From contig DEMN01000008.1 in assembly GCA_002359215.1 (NCBI GenBank), positions 186,001-250,000 on the forward strand: DNA of 64,000 bases. The letters run 5' to 3'. This DNA is from Flavobacteriales bacterium UBA2669 (lineage in GTDB: Bacteria; Bacteroidota; Bacteroidia; Flavobacteriales_E; Vicingaceae). Made by a program: the position numbers and the translations under genes. Below are positions 50,855-61,800 of this stretch, in pieces (position 1 is the stretch's first letter; every line of letters starts with the position of its first letter). The notes beneath the pieces were generated by a model. The model saw only the letters and a list, made by a program, of their open reading frames with translations. It was not told where the DNA came from and searched no databases.

Positions 50855-51823
50855 TTAATAACCAAGTTGTTTTCTTATTTTCGTAAGAATAGGAGTAGCA
50901 ACATTTCTTGCTTTATTTGCCCCTAATTTTAAAGCATCTTCTAGTTCAGTAGTGTTCTTTATGTAATGATTAAAAGTGCTCCTTTCTTTTTCAAACCTAC
51001 TGCATATTAACTCGAACAAAGCTTGTTTAGCATGTCCGTAACCATAATTACCACTTTCATAGTTTTTTCTCATTTCATTTACTTGATCTTCATTTCCAAT
51101 AAAACTATACAGTTTAAAAACTACACAAGTAGCAGTATCTTTTGGTTCTTCTAAAGGAGTACTATCAGTTTGTATAGACATAATTTGCTTTCTTAAAGGT
51201 TTATCATCTAAAAAGATATTAATTAAATTTCCTTTAGATTTGCTCATTTTTTCACCATCTGTTCCTGGAATTAACATAGTATCTTTTTGAATAATGGGCT
51301 CTGGTAAAATCAATGTTTCTCCCATTACATGGTTAAATCTGTTAGCAACATCACGTGTAATTTCTAAGTGTTGTAATTGATCTTTTCCTACAGGAACAAA
51401 GTTAGCTTCATAAAGTAAAATGTCGGCAGCCATTAGCATAGGATAGGTAAATAATCCTGCATTAACATCTTCTAAGCGACCAGCTTTATCTTTAAAAGAA
51501 TGAGCCAATGTTAATCTTTGGAAAGGAAAAAAACAACTTAAATACCAAGACAATTCAGCAACCTCTGGCACATCTGATTGACGATAAAACACCGTAGTTT
51601 CCGGATTTAATCCACATGCTAACCAAGCAGCAGCGGTTCTGTAAGTGTTATTTCTTAATGTTTCTTTGTTTTTTATTTGGGTTAACGAATGTAAATCCGC
51701 AATAAATAAAAAAGCTTCGTTTTTAGGGTCATTAGCCATTTCTATTGCAGGAAGTATCGCTCCCAATAAATTTCCTAAGTGTGGAGTTCCTGTGCTTTGT
51801 ACTCCTGTTAATATTCTTGCCAT
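50855..51823 (-). CDS. trpS: Tryptophan-tRNA ligase
   Basis: Charges tRNATrp. It has 322 residues, normal for bacterial TrpRS. Class I signatures are present: HIGH-like HLGN in TGTPHLGNLLGAI (about 11-23) and KMSKS in DGEKMSKSKGN (about 193-203). It also has the conserved PMLMAADILLYEANFVPVGKDQ. It is monocistronic and convergent with the gld block. Confidence 0.97.
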   Translation of the reverse strand: MARILTGVQSTGTPHLGNLLGAILPAIEMANDPKNEAFLFIADLHSLTQIKNKETLRNNTYRTAAAWLACGLNPETTVFYRQSDVPEVAELSWYLSCFFPFQRLTLAHSFKDKAGRLEDVNAGLFTYPMLMAADILLYEANFVPVGKDQLQHLEITRDVANRFNHVMGETLILPEPIIQKDTMLIPGTDGEKMSKSKGNLINIFLDDKPLRKQIMSIQTDSTPLEEPKDTATCVVFKLYSFIGNEDQVNEMRKNYESGNYGYGHAKQALFELICSRFEKERSTFNHYIKNTTELEDALKLGANKARNVATPILTKIRKQLGY

Positions 51824-51893
51824 GCAGCAAAAATAATTTTTTTGAATTTAATCTACACTTAAATAGATTAATAAATCATAACAATATCTTTAA

Positions 51894-51901
51894 TACTTTT
51901 G
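51894..51901 (+). promoter_or_regulatory. -7 box immediately before plsC-like gene
   Basis: TACTTTTG, exact consensus, ends 7 nt before the ATG at 51909. The predicted transcript would have almost no leader. Confidence 0.5.
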
Positions 51902-51908
51902 TACACTT

Positions 51909-52664
51909 ATGCGAAAAGTAAAAGAAATACTAGGAGGAATATGGAAACTACACGTAATTGTGTGCTTTATTGTATTTTTATTGCTCTTCTATCCGTTTTA
52001 TAGTAACTACCTTAGAAAAGGAAAAGAACGAAAGTTTAAAAAAGCGTTTAGGTTATTATATTTTCACACCAAAATATTATTAATTCTGTCCGGAATAAGA
52101 GTTAAACTTTATAACGGACATAACATAGATAAAAATCAAACTTATGTTATAGCACCTAATCATACGTCTTTTTTAGACATTGTAATTCTTTATCAAACAT
52201 TTAAAAACTATTTTGTTTTTATGGGGAAAGAAGAATTGGCTAAAGTTCCAATCTTCAACATATTCTTTAAAAATATGAATATTACGGTAAATAGAAAAAG
52301 TAGAATTTCCGGTAAAAGAGCAATGGATAGATGTGAAGAGGAGCTTAAAAAAGGAAACAGTGTGGTAGTTTTTCCTGAAGGAACAATTCCTAAAAATACG
52401 CCTCAATTAGGTAATTTTAAAAGTGGAGCTTTTAAGTTAGCTGTTGAAAATCAAATACCAATTATTCCTATTACTTTTTTAGATAATTACAAAAGGTTAG
52501 AGATGAAAGGGCTTTTTTCAGGAAAAGCTGGACCAGGAATAGCTAGAGCAATTATACACGAGCCAATTCCTACAATCGGATTAACTGAAAAAGATTTAAT
52601 ACCTTTACAAGATAAAGTTTATGCAATAATTAATAAAGAGTTAGAAAAACATGGCCGTAGATAA
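51909..52664 (+). CDS. 1-acyl-sn-glycerol-3-phosphate acyltransferase (PlsC-like)
   Basis: A 251-residue membrane-associated acyltransferase that makes phosphatidic acid from lysophosphatidic acid. A hydrophobic helix (about 14-32) is followed by the acyltransferase blocks NHTSFLD (about 78-84) with the catalytic His-x4-Asp, GKEELAKVPI, and FPEGTIP (about 155-161), then IIPITFLDN. The 3' end overlaps gatC by 14 nt, so the two are translationally coupled despite unrelated roles. Confidence 0.93.
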   Translation: MRKVKEILGGIWKLHVIVCFIVFLLLFYPFYSNYLRKGKERKFKKAFRLLYFHTKILLILSGIRVKLYNGHNIDKNQTYVIAPNHTSFLDIVILYQTFKNYFVFMGKEELAKVPIFNIFFKNMNITVNRKSRISGKRAMDRCEEELKKGNSVVVFPEGTIPKNTPQLGNFKSGAFKLAVENQIPIIPITFLDNYKRLEMKGLFSGKAGPGIARAIIHEPIPTIGLTEKDLIPLQDKVYAIINKELEKHGRR

Positions 52665-52941
52665 GTTAACTGTAAAAAAAATAGCCACTTTAGCTAAATT
52701 GGAGTTTAATGAGGAACAAGCAGTTTCTATTCAACAAGACTTGAGTAGAATGTTAGATTTTGTGAACAAATTGAATGAGGTTGATACAGAAGATGTAGAG
52801 CCATTGGTGTATATGCTGAACGAACGTCCTACATTAAGGAAAGACGAGCCATTGCAAGAAATATCGCAACAGGAAGCTTTAAAGAACGCTCCTGATAAAG
52901 ATACCGACTTCTTTAAAGTGCCTAAAGTTATTAAACGATAA
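52651..52941 (+). CDS. gatC: Aspartyl/glutamyl-tRNA amidotransferase subunit C
   Basis: The small 96-residue subunit that stabilises the GatA-GatB amidotransferase making Gln-tRNAGln or Asn-tRNAAsn. Typical pattern: VKKIATLAKLEFNEEQ, LSRMLDFVNKLNEVDTEDVEPL, and the C-terminal APDKDTDFFKVPKVIKR. gatA and gatB are not in the window, which is usual in Bacteroidota. It overlaps plsC by 14 nt and the next gene starts 3 nt downstream. Confidence 0.96.
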   Translation: MAVDKLTVKKIATLAKLEFNEEQAVSIQQDLSRMLDFVNKLNEVDTEDVEPLVYMLNERPTLRKDEPLQEISQQEALKNAPDKDTDFFKVPKVIKR

Positions 52942-52944
52942 ACA

Positions 52945-54432
52945 TTGTTTGAATTTATTCTGCCAATTATATTTTTTTTAACCTTTTGCTATATCATTTA
53001 TAAGCATTCATTTTTTCATTTTTCATTTCTAAAAAAAAAGTTGTTGCCTTTAGTTTTTACTGTTAAAGTAGTTGTGGCTTTATTTTTTTTTCTGTTATAT
53101 ACTTTTTATTATCAAGACAGGTCAACTGCTGATATTTTTAAGTTTTTTGATGATAGTGTAGTTTTATTTCAACTTTTCCATGAAAGCCCTGCGGATTTTT
53201 TTAGATTGATATTTGGGGGTGAAACTTCCCTTATTCAAGAAGTTTATATCAATAAATTAAATTTTTGGGTAAATTCCAATCCAAACGAGCTTTATAATGA
53301 TAGTAGGTTAATGATTAAACTGAATGCACTTTTGCATTTTGTGTCATTTGGTTATTATGGCGTTCACTTAGTAGTGTTTACTTTTTTATCGTTTGTAGGA
53401 TTTACTTTTTTATACAAAGCTTTTGAACGATTTTTTGAGCATAAAAAGTTATTGCTTTTAGTGGTGTTTTTTGTTCCATCAGTATTGTTTTGGTCAACAG
53501 GAGTAAGTAAGGAAAGCATTTTGTTTTTCGGATTAGGCTTGTTTCTATATGCTTATTTTAAGCTCATTCATGTTTTTCAATCGGTAAAATATATTTTTCT
53601 TTTACTGTTGTCAATACTAATCATGATAAGTATCAAGCCGTATATATTTTTACTTATCATTCCTGCATTACTCATTTATTTTATTATTGAAAAATACCAA
53701 TGGAAACGTGTTTTGTTAAGTTATGTTTTAGGTTATTTTTTCATTGTTTTAATTGGGATTTCTGTTGGAGAATTATTCCCAAAATATAAGCTTATCAATC
53801 AAATTGCCACTAAACAAAACAACTTTATCAATATGGCTCAAGGTGGAGTATATATGTATGATGATAAAGGGGAAATTCGAATTCCATATGAAAATAAAGC
53901 ATCAATTTTTTTTATTAATGATACACTTTGTAAACTTCCAAAAAATACGCTAATAGAATTTAGAGAGAAAGGTAGTAATAACTTTGTACCTATTATTCAT
54001 AATAATGATACAACGGTTTTTAAAGTAACATTTAACCAGCCCGCATCTGGAAGTTTGATTCATACCAATAAACTAGATGGAGATATTGTTTCATTTGCTT
54101 TGCACGTACCAAAAGCTTTGTATTATGCCATGTTTAAACCTTTTTTGTTTTCGTCAAGAAACCCTCTACTTTTAATAAGCGGAATTGAAAACTTTTTTAT
54201 TTTATTAATGCTAATAGTGGCTATTTTGTTTTGTAAAAAGCAGTTTAATTCCAATTTAGTGGTTTTTGGGTTTACATCTGCCTTATTAATTTTGGTGTTT
54301 GTAGGCATAACAACTCCGGTTATGGGAGCTATTGTAAGATACAAAATTCCAGCTTTAGTGTTATTAATGATTAGCGTTTTAGCTTTGGTGGATTTGAAAC
54401 GAATAGAGGTTTTATTTAAGAATAATAAATAA
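52945..54432 (+). CDS. Unknown multi-pass membrane protein
   Basis: A 495-residue protein with about 10-11 hydrophobic helices. The cluster around FFVPSVLFWSTGVSKESILFF (shown in part, about 175-193) resembles polytopic envelope proteins of Bacteroidota linked to surface polysaccharides. A periplasmic loop (about 275-375) has a beta-like composition (GNNFVPIIHNNDTTVFKV-like). The start is TTG at 52945, 3 nt after the gatC stop. I do not recognise a function. The gene ends at a terminator shared with the convergent TonB receptor gene. Confidence 0.75.
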   Translation: MFEFILPIIFFLTFCYIIYKHSFFHFSFLKKKLLPLVFTVKVVVALFFFLLYTFYYQDRSTADIFKFFDDSVVLFQLFHESPADFFRLIFGGETSLIQEVYINKLNFWVNSNPNELYNDSRLMIKLNALLHFVSFGYYGVHLVVFTFLSFVGFTFLYKAFERFFEHKKLLLLVVFFVPSVLFWSTGVSKESILFFGLGLFLYAYFKLIHVFQSVKYIFLLLLSILIMISIKPYIFLLIIPALLIYFIIEKYQWKRVLLSYVLGYFFIVLIGISVGELFPKYKLINQIATKQNNFINMAQGGVYMYDDKGEIRIPYENKASIFFINDTLCKLPKNTLIEFREKGSNNFVPIIHNNDTTVFKVTFNQPASGSLIHTNKLDGDIVSFALHVPKALYYAMFKPFLFSSRNPLLLISGIENFFILLMLIVAILFCKKQFNSNLVVFGFTSALLILVFVGITTPVMGAIVRYKIPALVLLMISVLALVDLKRIEVLFKNNK

Positions 54433-54444
54433 AGTTGTGTAAAA

Positions 54445-54486
54445 GAAAAAAGCACTTGCTTTAAATTGATAAAAGCAAGTGTTTTT
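54445..54486. terminator. Bidirectional terminator between convergent genes
   Basis: CACTTGCTTT (54453-54462) pairs with AAAGCAAGTG (54472-54481). A T5 run follows on the plus strand and a T6 run on the minus strand. It lies between the stops at 54432 and 54504. Confidence 0.9.
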
Positions 54487-54503
54487 ATGGGTAAAAAATC
54501 CGG

Positions 54504-56810
54504 CTATTTACTTTTATTGAAATTAAAATATTTTTTCACGCTTATTGAAATACTTAATCCTGGACCATATATTTCGTAAGATCTGAATCTAGACATATTA
54601 TCTAAGTATATTTTATCTAAAATATTGTTTGCCGCTAAAGAAAATTCAAAGTCATTAAGAACGGCTCCTAGCCCTGCATTTAGCAATGTATATGAGGGTG
54701 TTTTTTGTTCAGTGTCAGCTACTTTGAACTGCTTTAAGGCAGTCATGGTGCCAATTCTAAAATACACTTTTTCAAACTTTTTTAGTTGGTCAAAACTAAA
54801 TGTTAAAGTGTTGTAAATTTTATTAGTTGGCATCATTGGTAAATAAGAATTATCATTAGTTCTTATCGCTGTTAAAGTAGAAGTTCTAACTTCATAATCG
54901 AACCATTTAGCATTTGGATGAATATTTAATGTAGCTTCGCCTCCTTTAATTACAGCGTTATCTTGTAAAAACTGATAAACGGGAACAAATGGAGCTCTTG
55001 TAATTCCGCTTGCAACATAAATGTCTGTTGGTGCTAAATAAATAAAGTTATTAATGTTATTTTGATATGCAGCAGCAGTTAATGAAAAATGCTTGCTCTT
55101 AAAAGTCAGGTTAATATCAACTTCAGTATTAAATTCTTTTTTAAAATTAGGATTTCCTTTTTCGTATGTTAATGATTCTAGTTTTACTCCATTTGCCATT
55201 AGTTCGTTGAGGTTTGGAGAACGGTAGCCAGAGGAATAACTTGCTCTTAAAATTAAGTGTTTTTTGAGCTTGTACGCTACGCTAAAAGAGCCACTTATAT
55301 TATCGTAGCTACGAGAAATACCAGGCATATTTACAATAGAATCAATGCGAGTTACTGTATTTAACGAACGAGCATCATAACGACCTCCAACATTAAAACT
55401 AAAGTTTTTGAATTGATATTTTGTTAAGACAAAAAAACCAACATCAGCGATGGTTGCGTCTGGAATTAGTTGTGTACTTGCAGCTGATGAATTTGAATTA
55501 TTTTTATACATACCTTGGGAGCCAATTATAGTAGAGAAATTTTTAAATGTTGGTAAATACCATTTTAAATTATAAGTGCTTGATTGTAAAGTTATATCTA
55601 CATAATTGTAGCCTTTTTTCTTTCCACTTAATTCTTCATGTTCTGAACGATGGTTGTTTTGATAGCCTAAAATTAATTGGAGTTTAGATTTTCCGACTAA
55701 AATAGTTGTATTAGAATTTATTCTATTATCCATTACAAAATGAAAAGGAGCTTCAGTTTCTACCGGAAATTTTTCCTTTTCTAAACTGTCTGTGTTTACA
55801 ATACTTCCATCAGGTTTTTTTACAATGTCTTTACCGTCTAAAATTCCATAATAAGCAGTATTAAACAAATACGAAAGCTTGGTAGCTCCCCACTTCCTAT
55901 TAATTCCTATGTATCCTTTACCTCCATATTCTGTTAAACGGGTATTTGGAACACGAAAATCATATCCGTTATAAAAATAATCGGAGAATACTTTTCCTAA
56001 CACATTAATTCCCCAATTATATTTTTCTTTTGCTCCCTTTATGTTAAAATTGGTCACCCCACCAAAGTTGTTGGAGAAAAAAGTTGTTTTTAAATCTCCT
56101 TCTGTTTTTCCAATATTTGCTGCATGCTCATCAATAAAATGAACAATTCCTCCCATGGCTTCAGGTCCATAAATTAAACTTGAAGGGCCTTTAATAATTT
56201 CAATTCTATCTACACCTAATTCATTTACCCCTATTCCATGTTCATCATCCCATTGTTGTGTTTCAAAACGAACTCCATCAATAATAGTTAAAATCCTATT
56301 ACTTGATAGTCCTCTTATGATTGGGCGAGTAACTAAAGGACCTGTAGTTACAGCATCAACTCCTGGAATTTTGTTAATAATATCCATTACTGTAAATGCA
56401 CCATATTTCTGCATATCATTTTTTTTAATTACATCAACTATTTGTGTGTTCTCATCTTGAGCATTGGTAAAGGCACTAGAAATAACTACTTCATTAATGT
56501 TTATTGTTGATTTTTGTAATTCAATAAGTAGTGTTGTTGTATCTTCTTCAGTTAAATTAACTTTTATAATTTTAGTATGATAACCTATATAAGAAAATTG
56601 AATGTTATAGACTCCTTTTCCTAAGCTGCTTATAATAAAATCACCATTATTATTACTTGATGTACCTTTATTCAATTCATTAATATAAATAGTTGCTCCA
56701 TTAAGAGGAACATTATTTGTGTCAACTATTTTACCTTGTAGTTGACATGGTTGTGCGATAGACACTATTATACTGATTATGCCTATAATAAGTAAAAATA
56801 TTTTTTTCAT
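54504..56810 (-). CDS. TonB-dependent receptor with carboxypeptidase-like regulatory domain
   Basis: A 768-residue outer-membrane receptor. A signal peptide (about 1-19) is followed by a carboxypeptidase-regulatory-like beta domain (about 23-105, LQGKIVDTNNVPLNGATIYI), a plug domain with VVTTGPLV-type region and GIGVNELGVDRIEIIKGPSSLIYGPEA (shown in part), and a 22-strand barrel with the terminal aromatic strand. No SusD partner is present, so it is more likely a metal, siderophore or cofactor receptor. It is the last gene of the minus-strand efflux cluster, 102 nt after the 179-residue gene; the gap has a weak ACTTCTT/AAGAAGT repeat, so it may also have its own promoter. Confidence 0.93.
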   Translation of the reverse strand: MKKIFLLIIGIISIIVSIAQPCQLQGKIVDTNNVPLNGATIYINELNKGTSSNNNGDFIISSLGKGVYNIQFSYIGYHTKIIKVNLTEEDTTTLLIELQKSTININEVVISSAFTNAQDENTQIVDVIKKNDMQKYGAFTVMDIINKIPGVDAVTTGPLVTRPIIRGLSSNRILTIIDGVRFETQQWDDEHGIGVNELGVDRIEIIKGPSSLIYGPEAMGGIVHFIDEHAANIGKTEGDLKTTFFSNNFGGVTNFNIKGAKEKYNWGINVLGKVFSDYFYNGYDFRVPNTRLTEYGGKGYIGINRKWGATKLSYLFNTAYYGILDGKDIVKKPDGSIVNTDSLEKEKFPVETEAPFHFVMDNRINSNTTILVGKSKLQLILGYQNNHRSEHEELSGKKKGYNYVDITLQSSTYNLKWYLPTFKNFSTIIGSQGMYKNNSNSSAASTQLIPDATIADVGFFVLTKYQFKNFSFNVGGRYDARSLNTVTRIDSIVNMPGISRSYDNISGSFSVAYKLKKHLILRASYSSGYRSPNLNELMANGVKLESLTYEKGNPNFKKEFNTEVDINLTFKSKHFSLTAAAYQNNINNFIYLAPTDIYVASGITRAPFVPVYQFLQDNAVIKGGEATLNIHPNAKWFDYEVRTSTLTAIRTNDNSYLPMMPTNKIYNTLTFSFDQLKKFEKVYFRIGTMTALKQFKVADTEQKTPSYTLLNAGLGAVLNDFEFSLAANNILDKIYLDNMSRFRSYEIYGPGLSISISVKKYFNFNKSK

Positions 56811-56912
56811 TTTTATTCTGTTTAATTCGTTTGTAAATTAATTATATAAGACACTTCTTCTCTTTTAATAAAAAAGAAGTATCATTAAATAAATAGTAAA
56901 AAAATCAGAAGA

Positions 56913-57452
56913 TTAAACAGATTTTGGTGGAGGAGAGGGTTGTTTTATAAGTGGTGAATCATATAAATTTGTGAAGTAGTGGTATGATTTTTTATTCATA
57001 CGATAATAGGTTAGCGACTTGTTTTCGGTTTGATTTGAAATATAAATTAAATTAAACAGTTTTAATACTTTATTTATTGGGCTGTTTAATGAATTAGATT
57101 CTTGTTGCATCTTTTTTTTAATCATTTTGTCCAATTGAGCAAAAAGTATAGACTCTTCCTTGTCATTTACACAATATAGGCGTACAGAATCATTTAAACT
57201 TTTCATATGAACAATATCAAACATTTCTTTGTTTTTTCTAAATTCAATATCAGGTCTTACCCAATCTAATTTAATATACTCTACTTTGGATAGATTAAAT
57301 ATATGTAATTCTTCTTCCGGAATTCCTGCTTTTATTTGATGCTTTATGGATTTTCGAATGAGCGCTTGTTCAATTTTAAAGACAATAAAAATCCCTGTCA
57401 TATTAAATATGAGTAAACTTAATAATAATATAGACAGGGATTTTTTTAGCAT
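56913..57452 (-). CDS. Unknown membrane-anchored protein of the efflux cluster
   Basis: A 179-residue protein with one N-terminal hydrophobic helix (about 5-28, uncleaved anchor or signal) and a soluble domain with mixed beta pattern (LSKVEYIKLDWVRPDIEF, SVRLYCVNDKEESILFAQL in part). It ends in a Pro-rich tail (PSPPPKSV). The start lies 6 nt after the stop of the outer-membrane factor gene, so it is co-translated with the pump. I do not recognise a family and infer only an envelope location. Confidence 0.72.
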   Translation of the reverse strand: MLKKSLSILLLSLLIFNMTGIFIVFKIEQALIRKSIKHQIKAGIPEEELHIFNLSKVEYIKLDWVRPDIEFRKNKEMFDIVHMKSLNDSVRLYCVNDKEESILFAQLDKMIKKKMQQESNSLNSPINKVLKLFNLIYISNQTENKSLTYYRMNKKSYHYFTNLYDSPLIKQPSPPPKSV

Positions 57453-57458
57453 AATAAT

Positions 57459-58898
57459 TTAATTCCACCCTCCCCCTAAAGCCTTGTATATGTTGACTTT
57501 TCCGTTAAGTTGCTTCATTTTTATTTCAATGAGCTCTATTTTTGCTTCTAGTGCTTCCCGTTGTGTAAGTAAAACTTCGGCATAATCTGCTCTTGCCGAA
57601 TTGAACAAATTGTTTGCAATAGTAACAGATTGTATTAGTATTTCTACTTCTTTAGATTTAGTTTTATAACTATTTGAATAGTTATCAATTTTAGATAATT
57701 GATTAAGTACCTCTACATAGGCATTTAATATACTTTGCTCATAGTTATATACTGCCTGAATTTGCTGTGCATTTGCGGTGTTATAAGCTGCTTTAATAGC
57801 ATTTCTGTTAATTAAAGGAGCTATTAAATCTCCAGTTAAATTATATAACATAGATTCAGGGTTTAATAAAAATGTAGGTTTAAAAGATTGAAATCCTGTC
57901 GCAGCTGTAATTCTAAAGGAAGGATAAAAATTTGCTTTAGCTGCTTTTACATCTAATTTTGAAGCTAAGAGATTTAATTCCGCCTGACGAATATCCGGGC
58001 GATTTTCTAATAACTGAGAAGGAATTCCTGAAAAAACAGAATCGACTGCTATGCTATTAAAACTTGTTGAATTTCTAGGAATGTTTCTTGAAAATTTTCC
58101 GGTTAAAAAAACAAGCTTATTTTCAGTTTCAATAATTTTTTGCTTAATCTCATATTGAAGATTTTGAGTGTTGAGTAGCTGAGCTTCAAATCTGTTTACT
58201 GCTAATTGTGTTACTTTAGCAGCATTTTTTTGTTGCTTTACAACATTAAATGCATTTGATTGAATTTCTATGTTCTTTTCAATTATACCAATTAAGTTAT
58301 CTAAAGCCATTAATTCGTAATAGGAATTGGCTATTTCTGCAATTAGATTAGTTACCATAAAGTTTTTCCCTTCTATGGTTGCTAAATATTTGGTTACAGC
58401 AGATTTTTTTGCATTACGAAGTTTTTTCCATACATCTAATTCCCATGAAGCAGAAATACCAAACATATAATCTGTTAAAGGTTCAGGAAAAGCAGTATTA
58501 TGCTTGATGTCTAAATTTTCATCAACAGCCCCGTGTCTGGTATATCTACCTTCCTTTTCAAGTCCTGCGCCACCATTTAAATTAATAAATGGTAAATACT
58601 CTCCTTTTCTTGCCTTTGCTTCATTTTTAGCAATTTCAATTTCTTGCAGTGTAATATTTAATTCTTGATTATTTTTAAGAGCTGTATCAATAAGTGCTAT
58701 TAAATGTTGATCATTAAAATAATCTTTCCATTTTATTGTTGCACTATTTATTGAGTCTGTTGAGTTGGAGTAGCTTTCAGGTACTGATTTATTTTCTTCT
58801 CTAATTGGTTGCTTGGTTAAACTACAATTACTTAGAAAAAATATTACCACAAAAGTTGACAGTACTCTATACCATAAATTTATTTTATTGTTTTCCAT
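57459..58898 (-). CDS. RND efflux outer-membrane factor (TolC/OprM/NodT family lipoprotein)
   Basis: A 479-residue outer-membrane channel lipoprotein: lipobox SNC at C25, then two repeats of the OEP domain with long coiled helices (NQELNITLQEIEIAKNEAKA, LVFLTGKF in part) and the family segment PSQLLENRPDIRQAELNLLA. It forms the exit duct for the RND pump encoded just upstream. It overlaps the pump gene by 14 nt, so the pair is translationally coupled. Confidence 0.95.
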   Translation of the reverse strand: MENNKINLWYRVLSTFVVIFFLSNCSLTKQPIREENKSVPESYSNSTDSINSATIKWKDYFNDQHLIALIDTALKNNQELNITLQEIEIAKNEAKARKGEYLPFINLNGGAGLEKEGRYTRHGAVDENLDIKHNTAFPEPLTDYMFGISASWELDVWKKLRNAKKSAVTKYLATIEGKNFMVTNLIAEIANSYYELMALDNLIGIIEKNIEIQSNAFNVVKQQKNAAKVTQLAVNRFEAQLLNTQNLQYEIKQKIIETENKLVFLTGKFSRNIPRNSTSFNSIAVDSVFSGIPSQLLENRPDIRQAELNLLASKLDVKAAKANFYPSFRITAATGFQSFKPTFLLNPESMLYNLTGDLIAPLINRNAIKAAYNTANAQQIQAVYNYEQSILNAYVEVLNQLSKIDNYSNSYKTKSKEVEILIQSVTIANNLFNSARADYAEVLLTQREALEAKIELIEIKMKQLNGKVNIYKALGGGWN

Positions 58899-61800
58899 TT
58901 CTTTTTCTTTTAACGGCTTTTACAACTAAGCCTAATTTTTGTAACTTCTTAATCAAAGAGGTTTTTGAATTACTATTTACAAAATCCTCAGATAATGGAT
59001 TAAGATCTTCACCTTTTATTAGGGATTTGCCTTCAGCTAGTTTTGCAAAAATATAGTACAATCCTGGAATGATGATAACTCCAAATATGGTTCCTATAAG
59101 CATACCACCTAATGCCGAACCTCCAATTGTATGATTTCCAATAGCCCCAGCACCTGTAGCTATCACCAAAGGAATAAGACCTGCAATAAATGCAAAGGAA
59201 GTCATCAAAATAGGCCTGAAACGAACTTTAGCACCCTCGATGGCTGCAGCTAATATGGTAGCTCCTTGCTGCTGTTTTAGCACAGCAAATTCTACAATTA
59301 ATACGGCATTTTTACCTAATAGACCTACCAACATAATCAGACCTATTTGGGCATACACATCATTGGCAAGTCCCATTAATTTTAACATTAAAAATGAGCC
59401 AAATACACCAACGGGTAAAGAAAAAATAACTGCTAAAGGAAGAATAAAGCTTTCATATTGTGCAGCTAGCACCAAGTAAACAAAAATAAGTACTACAATA
59501 AATATGAATATTGCTTCATTACCTCTTTGTGCTTCATCGTAAGAAAGTCCCTCCCAGGCAATATCGTAACCTCTTGGTAATGATTCTGCAGCTACTTCCT
59601 GTATAGCTTTGATGGCATCACCTGTGGTAAAGCCCTTAGCAGGTAGCCCTCTAATAGCTGCCGAATTGTATAAGTTGTATCGGGTAATTTCATTGGGTCC
59701 TTGCGTCTTTTTAAAAGACATAAAAGAAGAATAAGGTACCATTTCGCCTTCTTCATTTTTTACAAAAAGATTTTCAAGATCAGACGGATATCTTCTGTAT
59801 TCAGGGCCTGATTGTACATAAACTTTAAAAAATCGACCAAAGCGAATAAACCCTTGCTCGTAAGTACTCCCGATAAGTATATTGAGGTTCTCCATTGCTT
59901 TTCCTATGGAAACTCCCTTTTGCATTGCTTTTTTGTTATCTATTTGCAATTCATATTGTGGATAATTTGCAGCATAAAAGGTAAATAAGCCCGTAAGTTC
60001 TTTCCTTTCCTTAAGTTTATCCATAAAAGCTTGATTTATTCTGTCAAATTCTTGATAATCATCGGATGCAACTTTTTCTAACAAACGCATAGAAAATCCT
60101 CCAGATGAACCAAATCCTGGTACTGCAGGTGGTTCAAAAAGTTCTACAATAGCACCAAGACCTTCAGATTCTTCCTCTATTTCTTCCATGATTTCATGTA
60201 CAGAATGTTCACGATCTGACCATGGCTTTAAGTTGATAAGGCATGTACCCGCATTTGACCCTCGTCCTTCTGTCATAATTTCATATCCCGCAAGTGAGGT
60301 AACAGATTCTATTCCTTCAATTTCCTCACATATTTCCATTAATTGGTGGGCAACATCGTTAGTTCTTTCAAGTGTGCTACCTGGTGGAGTTTGTATAATG
60401 GCATAAATGGTTCCTTGGTCTTCATTGGGCACAAAGCCAGCAGGAAGGATTTTGTTTACACCAAAAATTCCGACACAGAAAATCAATAAAATTCCAAACG
60501 TAACCAGCCTTCTGTTTACAATTCGTTCTAATATGTTTACATACTTATCTGTGAGTTTTTCAAATCCACGATTAAACCAGTCTAAAAACCATTGAATGGG
60601 TGATTTTCTTTTAGGTTTGCTATGATTGTTTTTAAGCAAAATAGCACATAAAACAGGTGTTAGAGTAAGGGCTACGACAGCAGAGATAATAATTGAACTT
60701 GCCATGGTAATAGAGAACTGTCGATAAAAAACACCCACTGGTCCAGACATAAATGCAATGGGAATAAAAACAGCTACCATTACACCACTTATGGCTATAA
60801 TTGCTCCGCTAATTTCGCCTAGTACTTTTTTTACAGCATTATGTGGGCTAATATGTTTTTCCTCTTCCATTTTAGCATGAACTGCTTCTACTACTACAAT
60901 GGCATCGTCTACTACAATACCAATAGCAAGCACTAGTGCAAATAAGGTAATTAAGTTGATAGAAAATCCGAATGCCTGTAAAACGAAAAATGTTCCAATT
61001 AAAGAAACGGGAACAGCTAAAATAGGTATTAATGTGGAACGCCAATCACCTAAAAATAAGAAAACCACAAGTGCCACCAATATAAAAGCATCACGTAAGG
61101 TATGTAATACTTGCTCTATAGAAGCATCTAGAAATTGAGATACATCATAGCTCAATTGATAATCCATTCCAGGAGGAAAATCTTCTTTTAACTCTTTAAG
61201 TTTTTCTTTTACATTATCAATAACCTCACTTGCATTACTACCCACATTTTGTTTTAGTACAAGGGAAGTAGCTGGCTTGCCATCAAGGCTGGTATAGATG
61301 TCAAAGAATTCTGTTCCTAATTCAACTTGAGCTATATCTTTTAAATGAATAAACTCACCCTCCTCATTGGCACGTATGATTATGTTTTCATATTGTGCGG
61401 GTTCGTTATACCTTCCTTGATATGTCAATACATATTCCAAAGATTGGGCACTTTTACCTGAACTTTGACCTAACCTTCCGGGGCGTGCAATAATACTTTG
61501 TTCTTGCATAGCTTCCATAACTTCTTCTGCTGAAATATTATAGGCTCTCATTCTGTCTGGTTTTAACCATATTCTAATAGCATATATTCTAGATCCAAGT
61601 ATTTGTGCACGTGCAATACCATTTATACGTTGTATTTCGGGTATAATCTTGGTATAAGCATAGTTGTATAAGAATTTTTCATCCGCATTTTTATTATCGC
61701 TAAACAAATTCACATACATTAACATACTTGGTTGAATCGGAGTGATAATAACTCCCTCTCGTTGCACTAAAGCAGGTAGTAGTGGCATTACTTGATCTAC

